Source: Alphaproteobacteria bacterium
GTDB taxonomy: Bacteria > Pseudomonadota > Alphaproteobacteria > Micavibrionales > UBA2020
DNA: 8,501 nt
Direction: 5' to 3'
Assembly (NCBI GenBank): GCA_020853455.1
Contig: JADYYV010000016.1
Location: forward strand, 1-8,501
Shown piece by piece: positions 1-4,448 of the stretch. The position numbers and the translations under genes are program-made. The notes under the pieces were generated by a model. The model did not search any database. It saw only the letters and a list, made by a program, of their open reading frames with translations, and was not told the origin of the DNA. How positions within the stretch are numbered: position 1 is the stretch's first letter; each line of letters opens with the position of its first letter.

Positions 1-903
1 CATCGCGAATTGCTGGGCGTAGGAAAGTGCGGTGCGCTTGTCCTTGTCCTGCATGTTCTTGTCGATGCCCTGCGCCAGCAGGAAGCGCGCCATCTCCGGC
101 TGGTTTTTCTGCGCGGCGGAATGAAGCGCGGTCTGGCTGACGGCGTTGCGATCGCTGATTTTGATAACGCCATGTTGCAACAGCAGCGTTGCGGCCTCGA
201 TATTGCCGTGGGCCGCGACGCTGTGCAGCGGATGTTCATCCGGTGTCTTGTTCGCGCCGCGGTCCAGCAGCATCTTCATCATGTCGACGCTGTTCAGGGT
301 GGCCGCCGCCTGCAGGGGGCTGTCATAGACAGTTTTGGTGCGGGTGCTGTAGCGGTATCCGAAATATTCTTCCGAACGGTCCGGCACTTCACGGCTGCGC
401 ACCACGTTTGGATCTGCGCCGACGGAAAGCAAGATGGATAGCGCCTCCGGCTTGTTGTTCATCACGGCGCAATAAACCGCTGGCGGGCCGCCGGCGGTCA
501 GGTCGGCTTTCTTGGCGTCGATGAACATTTGCAGGATTTCGTAACGCTCGTGGATGATCGCTGCCTGCAGCGGCGTCACGCCTTTGGGCGAAGTGCTGAC
601 GGTACGTGTGGTTTCTTTTTCCAGCATGAATTTAACGAGGCCGGTATGCCCGCCTATGACAGCCTCCAGCAGCGGTGTGGCCCAGTTTTGCTGGTTGTAA
701 TCCTGCAAGGATGCGCCCGCCTTGAGTAGCAGGGTCAGGACGCCTGTATGGCCATAGCGCGCAGCAAGGTGGATGGCGCGATAGCCTTCATCATTCTCCG
801 CCTTCAGCCATTTTTTGCTTTTCGCCAGGTATGTGGACACGGTTTCGGTATCGCCGGCGGCTGCGGCGGTGAGGAATTCTTTTTCCGAACGAAACAGGGC
901 CAT
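1..903 (-). CDS. Ankyrin-repeat protein (C-terminus beyond the window)
   Basis: The minus strand is open from ATG at 903-901 to the window edge, giving 301 residues with no stop. Ankyrin signatures recur: YRAIHLAARYGHTGVLTLLL with KAGA (about residues 41-64), a diverged repeat with TPLLEAVIGGHTGLVKFML (76-94), GVTPLQAAI (108-116), PPAVYCAVMNNKPEALSILL with VGADPN (140-166), SPLQAAATLNSVDMMKMLL with DRGAN (195-218), HPLHSVAAHGNIEAATLLL (224-242) and TALHSAAQKNQPEMARFLL (258-276). That is about seven to eight repeats of roughly 33 residues, with an insert at 167-194. No signal peptide or membrane segment is seen. Such proteins are protein-binding scaffolds, usually cytosolic; the partner cannot be inferred. 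The start at 903 is preferred because an in-frame stop lies upstream at 939-937 and the only other in-frame candidate is TTG at 921; no good Shine-Dalgarno is visible. It is transcribed away from the cassette on its right. Confidence 0.9.
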   Translation of the reverse strand, partial: MALFRSEKEFLTAAAAGDTETVSTYLAKSKKWLKAENDEGYRAIHLAARYGHTGVLTLLLKAGASLQDYNQQNWATPLLEAVIGGHTGLVKFMLEKETTRTVSTSPKGVTPLQAAIIHERYEILQMFIDAKKADLTAGGPPAVYCAVMNNKPEALSILLSVGADPNVVRSREVPDRSEEYFGYRYSTRTKTVYDSPLQAAATLNSVDMMKMLLDRGANKTPDEHPLHSVAAHGNIEAATLLLQHGVIKISDRNAVSQTALHSAAQKNQPEMARFLLAQGIDKNMQDKDKRTALSYAQQFAM

Positions 904-939
904 CGGTGCTCGGTCATTCAAGGGTTTAGCGGAGGACTA

Positions 940-969
940 GAAATACCATAATGCGGAAAAGAGGGTCAA
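940..969 (-). promoter_or_regulatory. Candidate promoter of the ankyrin gene
   Basis: On the minus strand TTGACC (969-964) is followed after 18 nt by TATTTC (945-940). The -35 matches sigma70 at five of six positions, the -10 at three or four. It lies about 40 nt before the ATG at 903 and back to back with the rightward promoter at 993. The weak -10 keeps confidence low. Confidence 0.3.
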
Positions 970-992
970 GCCTCTATATAAGGTGCGTGGCA

Positions 993-1021
993 TTGACAGA
1001 ACCCCCTCATAGGCCTATGAA
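993..1021 (+). promoter_or_regulatory. Sigma70-type promoter of the vWA gene
   Basis: A perfect -35 TTGACA (993-998) is followed by a 17-nt spacer and a -10 TATGAA (1016-1021, four of six matches). The implied start near 1028 gives a leader of about 34 nt before ATG 1062. The Shine-Dalgarno AAGGGA (1046-1051) sits 10 nt before the ATG. The fit of -35, spacing and distance makes this the best promoter in the window. Confidence 0.65.
1007..1020. promoter_or_regulatory. Perfect 14-bp palindrome over the -10: probable operator
   Basis: TCATAGGCCTATGA is fully self-complementary (TCATAGG against CCTATGA, no spacer). It covers the 3' half of the promoter spacer and most of the -10 element, where a dimeric repressor would block RNA polymerase. 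Palindromy is read directly; the operator role and its regulator are inferred. No regulator gene lies in the window. Confidence 0.5.
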
Positions 1022-1061
1022 AAACCATCCAATTACATTTTTTTGAAGGGATTTCTCCGCC

Positions 1062-1886
1062 ATGGCGAATGACGAACCCAGGAAATTTTCAGACGAGCTG
1101 AAGGCGCTCCGCGCGGAATTTGCCGAAGTGGCCGAAAAATCGAAGGCCGCAGTTGCGCACCTCAACAGCGCTATCTTCAAGCAGGAACTGCTGGAGATGC
1201 GCCAGGAACAGGACAAGACTGTCGCCAAATTCGCGCATCACGGCGTGCTGGAATCCGTCGGCAACCGCGATGTGACGGTGCTGGTCGGTAAATCGAAAGA
1301 TACCGGCCACGGCCTCGACAGCATCGTGGGGCAGGGGATCGATGCCGCCGCTAAACTGCGCTTCGCCGCGCAGGGCAATTACGACATTTCCGTCGGCGCA
1401 TCGACCTTCGAGGCAGGCGCCGCGAAATCCGTCAATATCGGCGACTATGACCGCATGGAAAAGGCGCGCGCGAAAACCGATGCAAATGCCAAGGAAATCG
1501 TGCCTGCGCTGCGCGATATCATGATCGCCAATACGCCTGACAAGGAATACACCCGCAGCCGCCATTACGTGATCGTCAGCGACGGCAACACGACTGACAG
1601 CATCGAGGCTGCGGCGAAACTGATCGAAGGCACGCTGCGCGGCAATCCGAAAGCGACGTTTGATTTCATCAACGTCGGCGCGGATAACGGCAACATCAAT
1701 GAACTCGTCGCGAAAGTGAATGTCGCCGACGAAGCGCAGCGTCCGCGCATCCACAACATCGCTAAAGCGGATGAAGTGTGGGGCGCGTTTACCAGTGCTT
1801 TGCGCGAACGCATCGCTGAAGCGCCGTTTGTGAAGCCTGCGCCGGTTGCCCCAGCGCCCACGCCGACGGCACAGCCCACGCCCTGA
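1062..1886 (+). CDS. vWA-like domain protein with degenerate MIDAS
   Basis: 274 residues, no signal peptide or membrane segment, so probably cytoplasmic. Residues 1-60 are charged and helical (coiled-coil-like). Residues 69-250 look like a von Willebrand A fold: first strand RDVTVLVGKSKDTG (69-82), a second strand DISVGASTF (108-116), the strand HYVIVSDGN (168-176), then DFINVGAD (201-208). In a metal-binding vWA the first strand ends DxSxS; here it reads G76-K-S78-K-D80, so the key Asp and last Ser are gone, while the later D174-G175 is kept. Metal binding is therefore doubtful and the domain may only mediate protein contacts. The tail 257-274 is almost all Pro, Ala and Thr. Start chosen for Shine-Dalgarno AAGGGA 10 nt upstream and the promoter at 993. 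It lies 707 bp before the coiled-coil gene on the same strand; a shared job is inferred from context. The fold call rests on motif reading only. Confidence 0.8.
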   Translation: MANDEPRKFSDELKALRAEFAEVAEKSKAAVAHLNSAIFKQELLEMRQEQDKTVAKFAHHGVLESVGNRDVTVLVGKSKDTGHGLDSIVGQGIDAAAKLRFAAQGNYDISVGASTFEAGAAKSVNIGDYDRMEKARAKTDANAKEIVPALRDIMIANTPDKEYTRSRHYVIVSDGNTTDSIEAAAKLIEGTLRGNPKATFDFINVGADNGNINELVAKVNVADEAQRPRIHNIAKADEVWGAFTSALRERIAEAPFVKPAPVAPAPTPTAQPTP

Positions 1887-1907
1887 TTTTCTGCTGATTT
1901 TTATTCC

Positions 1908-1934
1908 TGCGGCGCGTTCTTGTAACGCGCCGTA
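1908..1934 (+). terminator. GC-rich hairpin after the vWA gene, possible terminator
   Basis: CGGCGCGTT (1910-1918) pairs perfectly with AACGCGCCG (1924-1932) around a 5-nt loop; a G-T and a T-A pair extend it to 1908-1934. It begins 22 nt after the stop codon. No T-run follows (the T-rich stretch lies before the stem), so it is not a canonical intrinsic terminator and may instead protect the mRNA 3' end. Confidence 0.4.
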
Positions 1935-1946
1935 GTGATTCGTGTA

Positions 1947-2031
1947 TGCGGTATTATAAGACCACATTGATATTGCTGGGATATTCATGGCAACGCGCGT
2001 TTTCTCGAATCTGGCTGCGGTACTATAGGAC
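1947..2031 (+). repeat. Pair of 16-bp near-identical direct repeats
   Basis: TGCGGTATTATAAGAC (1947-1962) and TGCGGTACTATAGGAC (2016-2031) match at 14 of 16 positions, 69 bp apart. Each contains a -10-like core (TATTAT, TACTAT), but no matching -35 is found 16-18 nt upstream of either. They could be paired protein-binding sites; function unknown. Confidence 0.45.
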
Positions 2032-2092
2032 GCAAAATCACAAATTGAGTATATTTTAACTAATTGATATTAAATGATTATTCCAACTCCCT

Positions 2093-2121
2093 TTGACAGC
2101 CTATCTTACGCATGTAAGGAT
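2093..2121 (+). promoter_or_regulatory. Candidate promoter with dyad for the coiled-coil/AAA+ genes
   Basis: A perfect -35 TTGACA (2093-2098) is followed after 17 nt by AAGGAT (2116-2121), a weak -10 with three matches. A dyad CTTAC-gcat-GTAAG (2105-2118) occupies the spacer, the same position the palindrome at 1007-1020 takes relative to its promoter. A poor -10 with an operator-like dyad would suit an activated or tightly repressed promoter, but this is inference. A weaker alternative is TTGAGT (2045-2050) with TATTAA (2068-2073), 17-nt spacing. Confidence 0.35.
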
Positions 2122-2126
2122 TTGAT

Positions 2127-2404
2127 TAAGAGAAAAGTAACTCTTTTCTCGAGGCAACAAAGTGAGGTGCGCAGGTGGTGAAGCGAGGACTGAAGAACGG
2201 AGAGATGACCGGTCTTTACAGCGTCCAAGCATTTTCAATTCCTGCCCTCCATTCCCCCAGCTTCCCGCAAGGTAAGCGCAGCCAGGCAACTGGCGGCAAG
2301 GGGATGGTTTGCACCCGGAGGTTGACCATCTTCTAAATTGACGCAAAAACGGCGCCCAGCCCTGAAACGCTTCAGCGCGTAACGCCACTGCTTTGACTTT
2401 TTTT
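2127..2404 (+). ncRNA. Candidate structured leader or small RNA
   Basis: Several RNA-type hairpins follow one another: GAGAAAAG/CTTTTCTC (2130-2150, 8 bp, 5-nt loop); GCCAG-GCAA-CTGGC (2281-2294) capped by a GNRA tetraloop; GATGGT/ACCATC (2303-2330) with an inner ACC-CGGA-GGT; CTGAA-acgc-TTCAG (2362-2375) flanked by GGCG/CGCC (2351-2386); then seven Ts (2398-2404). It could be a free small RNA ending at the U-run or a regulatory leader of the gene at 2594. The last hairpin ends 11 nt before the T-run, so termination there is uncertain. It does not match tmRNA, SRP RNA or RNase P RNA landmarks that I know. Bounds are approximate. Confidence 0.3.
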
Positions 2405-2432
2405 ACCGACCAGAACAAGGAGCGAAAAGAAA

Positions 2433-2446
2433 ACGCATGAATGCGT
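2433..2446. promoter_or_regulatory. 14-bp dyad in the leader
   Basis: ACGCAT-GA-ATGCGT is a perfect inverted repeat with a 2-nt centre. It shares the 7-mer ACGCATG with the dyad at 2105-2118. It may be a protein site or a small hairpin; no further support. Confidence 0.3.
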
Positions 2447-2524
2447 GATGCCCGAACTTTGCCCGTAACAAACCCGAGGAGAAAAACAGGAAGCAAACCG
2501 GACACCAGATAAAAGCCTACGGAA

Positions 2525-2569
2525 CTGACGAAGAACCTGACGAAGCAAACAACTTAAAAACTGACGAAG
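2525..2569 (+). repeat. Three CTGACGAAG repeats before the coiled-coil gene
   Basis: Exact copies of CTGACGAAG start at 2525, 2537 and 2561, spaced 12 and 24 nt. They lie just upstream of the Shine-Dalgarno AGGAG (2579-2583) of the gene at 2594. A related CAGACGAAG (4439-4447) precedes the AAA+ gene, and the exact reverse complement CTTCGTCAG sits at 4334-4342 directly after the coiled-coil stop codon. Confidence 0.6.
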
Positions 2570-2593
2570 AAACAACATAGGAGCACAAGACAG

Positions 2594-4333
2594 ATGGCTG
2601 AAGCATCAACCGCAATGAAAAAGGCCCAGGAGATTATCGGGGACGTTCAGGGCGCGACGCGAAAGAAGACTGCCGCAACCACCACCAACAGCGTCGTTGA
2701 AAAGAGCGCAGTTGACGAAAAATACTCCGATATCGATACGAACACCTTCTACAAGATTGTGTTCAACGAGCGCCTTGACGCAATCCAGAAGAAGGAAGAG
2801 ATCGCAAAAGCCCTTTCCTTCGATCCCGACGACAAGACCAAGAGCCAGGAAACCCTCAAAGAATTCGTGACGTTCAAGGAATACCTCCAGAACGAACGCA
2901 AACGCCTCGCGCAGGAAATCATCAAGCTGACCGACACCGGCGCGTTCTCCGAACTGCAAGGCGTGATCGAGGAACTGAACGGCGGCATCCTTGAATTCGA
3001 CAAGCAGATGACCCCGCTGACCGAGATCATCGACGCTGTCTATAAACTACGACTGCAGGGCGGCGAAACCGTGCTTGGCGTCTTCCGCGAGATCAAGGAA
3101 GACCAGGCGGCCGAAGCCGAGCGCCTGCGCAAGCTTGCCGAAAGCGAGCAGAAGCTGCAGGACCTCCAGCGCCGCAGCGAAGGCGTGAACGGCGACCTTT
3201 CCGTCCTGAAAAACAGCCGCTCTCACCGCAAGTGGTTCGGCCTGGGCGGCCTGAAAGACGATGCGATCCGCGAAATCGCGTCGAAAGAAGGCGAGCTGAC
3301 CGCGCTTGGCGGCGATGTGGAAGCGACCGTGAAACAGGTCGAAACGCTGAAAGACCCGAACACGGCGCGCGCCAGCGAGTTCGCCGAGTTCGCCGCTGAA
3401 AAAGCCAAGCTGCGCGAGCTGCTTGACCTGACCTCGGAACAGCACAAGGCCCGCCAGAAAGGCCTCGTGGCTTCGGCGCAGGACTTCGTCAACAAATCGG
3501 ATACCCGCGTCGGCAACGTCGTGGTGCATCTTGACCAGATGACGGGCCAGATCGAAGGTCTTTCCAACGTCAACAACGGCATGCAGAGCATCTACGCGAT
3601 CGTCTCCGAAGCGTCCAAAGACGCTTCCGATAAAAACCAGTCGATCCGTGACGGCTTCCTGCCCCCGAAAGACGGCGCGGAAAGCCCCATCGAGCAGATG
3701 CAGCGCGAGAACAAGAAGCAGGCAGCGGAAGAATACATCACTTCGCTGGATGCCTCGACGGTCGATACCATGAAAACGTATCAGGACCTGACCTCGCAAG
3801 CGATCCGCATCAAGCAGATGAAAGATGCGAACCGCGACCAGGTTGCGAAAACCCGCGAACTGCACTCGTCCGGTATCGCCGGCGTCGCCGACAGGCTCTC
3901 GACGGTACTGCAGGCGGTCTCCGCTGCGGCGCTGAACGAAAGCTCGGAAGCTGCCAAGATGTCGATCAACACGATGAACGACAAGACCAACGCAGTCGCC
4001 ATGAAGGAGTCGATCCGGACGGCGATGGGCATCAAAGACTCGGCGGTCGGCCTTGCTAAAGCCGTCGATGACCTGGCTGCCTACGGCGAAGTCCTCCGCA
4101 CGTCCTCCGAGATCACCCGCGAAGGTGTCAAGGAGATCAAGGAAGGCCTCTCGACGCTCGAAGACAGCATCAAGAAGACCAAGAAGGACCTTCAGGATGC
4201 CTACGCTGTCAACGCGGAAGTTGCGGGCGGTGCTCCCGTCGCGGCCTCCAACGACGACAAACCGGTCGAGAAGAAAGTTGCCGCCCCCAAGAAAACGGGC
4301 ATCGGCGCCGACTTCGGCCAGTTCAACAAGTAA
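2594..4333 (+). CDS. Coiled-coil protein, possible distant TelA relative
   Basis: 579 residues, rich in Lys, Glu, Gln and Ala, with no signal peptide or membrane segment: a soluble, largely helical protein. Coiled-coil-like stretches include 56-130, 165-200, 220-290, 365-420 and 480-540. A break with aromatics and glycines (HRKWFGLGGL, 211-220) and a Pro-rich turn (FLPPKDGAESP, 355-365) separate the helical blocks. The segment around 497-535 (GEVLRTSSEITREGVKEI and following) recalls the C-terminal part of TelA/KlaA toxic-anion-resistance proteins, but the match is from memory and weak. The last 19 residues follow a linker: KVAAPKKTGI (561-570), ending F-N-K, a pattern shared with the AAA+ protein downstream. 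Start supported by AGGAG (2579-2583) 10 nt upstream. It is separated from the AAA+ gene by 115 bp containing two hairpins. Likely a structural partner or adaptor of that ATPase (inferred). Function not recognised with confidence. Confidence 0.85.
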   Translation: MAEASTAMKKAQEIIGDVQGATRKKTAATTTNSVVEKSAVDEKYSDIDTNTFYKIVFNERLDAIQKKEEIAKALSFDPDDKTKSQETLKEFVTFKEYLQNERKRLAQEIIKLTDTGAFSELQGVIEELNGGILEFDKQMTPLTEIIDAVYKLRLQGGETVLGVFREIKEDQAAEAERLRKLAESEQKLQDLQRRSEGVNGDLSVLKNSRSHRKWFGLGGLKDDAIREIASKEGELTALGGDVEATVKQVETLKDPNTARASEFAEFAAEKAKLRELLDLTSEQHKARQKGLVASAQDFVNKSDTRVGNVVVHLDQMTGQIEGLSNVNNGMQSIYAIVSEASKDASDKNQSIRDGFLPPKDGAESPIEQMQRENKKQAAEEYITSLDASTVDTMKTYQDLTSQAIRIKQMKDANRDQVAKTRELHSSGIAGVADRLSTVLQAVSAAALNESSEAAKMSINTMNDKTNAVAMKESIRTAMGIKDSAVGLAKAVDDLAAYGEVLRTSSEITREGVKEIKEGLSTLEDSIKKTKKDLQDAYAVNAEVAGGAPVAASNDDKPVEKKVAAPKKTGIGADFGQFNK

Positions 4334-4343
4334 CTTCGTCAGC

Positions 4344-4373
4344 CTGGGTGGGGGCATTAAAGTCCCCACCCAG
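4344..4373 (+). other. Strong intercistronic hairpin
   Basis: CTGGGTGGGG (4344-4353) pairs perfectly with CCCCACCCAG (4364-4373) around a 10-nt loop. It begins 10 nt after the coiled-coil stop. No T-run follows, so full termination is unlikely. It may partly stop transcription, mark a processing site or stabilise the upstream message, so that the coiled-coil protein is made in excess over the ATPase (inference). Confidence 0.65.
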
Positions 4374-4408
4374 CACCGACGGGGTCGCTTACGACCAAGG
4401 AATTAACC

Positions 4409-4428
4409 GATCCGGGAGGAACCGGATC
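4409..4428 (+). promoter_or_regulatory. Leader hairpin showing a GAGGAA loop
   Basis: GATCCGG (4409-4415) and CCGGATC (4422-4428) form a perfect 7-bp stem with loop GAGGAA. The loop exposes a Shine-Dalgarno-like AGGA about 28 nt before ATG 4449, too far to serve that start. The actual Shine-Dalgarno is AAAGGA (4433-4438), 10 nt from ATG. A GGA in a hairpin loop next to a ribosome site is the usual form of a CsrA/RsmA target, so translational control is possible. Confidence 0.45.
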
Positions 4429-4448
4429 AACAAAAGGACAGACGAAGA

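Larger units (their letters stand above)
1887..2593 (+). other. 707-bp non-coding region between vWA and coiled-coil genes
   Basis: No convincing gene is seen here. Its base composition shifts along its length: AT-rich at 2033-2095, then mixed. It holds a GC hairpin at 1908-1934, a 16-bp direct repeat (1947 and 2016), a candidate promoter and dyad at 2093-2121, a run of hairpins up to a U-tract at 2398-2404, a 14-bp dyad at 2433, and three CTGACGAAG copies from 2525. A 43-codon frame (2205-2336, plus) and a 134-codon frame (2505-2101, minus) are open, but neither has a sensible Shine-Dalgarno or recognisable protein features. If transcription starts near 2127 the coiled-coil gene has a leader of about 470 nt. 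Confidence 0.6.

Noticed and set aside
10..951. Several plus-strand open frames within 10-951
   Set aside because: They lie opposite the ankyrin-repeat gene, whose repeats are unambiguous on the minus strand.
993..1015. Heat-shock (sigma32-type) promoter or CIRCE element ahead of the Hsp100-containing cassette
   Set aside because: CCCCTCAT lies far too close to the TTGACA for a sigma32 spacing, and no TTAGCACTC-type inverted repeat is found at any gene in the window.
1089..1988. A 299-codon minus-strand frame opposite the vWA gene
   Set aside because: Product is Arg/Phe/Asp-rich shadow sequence; the plus frame has a promoter, Shine-Dalgarno and fold motifs.
2161..2404. tmRNA, SRP RNA, RNase P RNA, 6S RNA or a tRNA in the intergenic region
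   Set aside because: None of the conserved core sequences I know for these RNAs is present, and no cloverleaf could be drawn.
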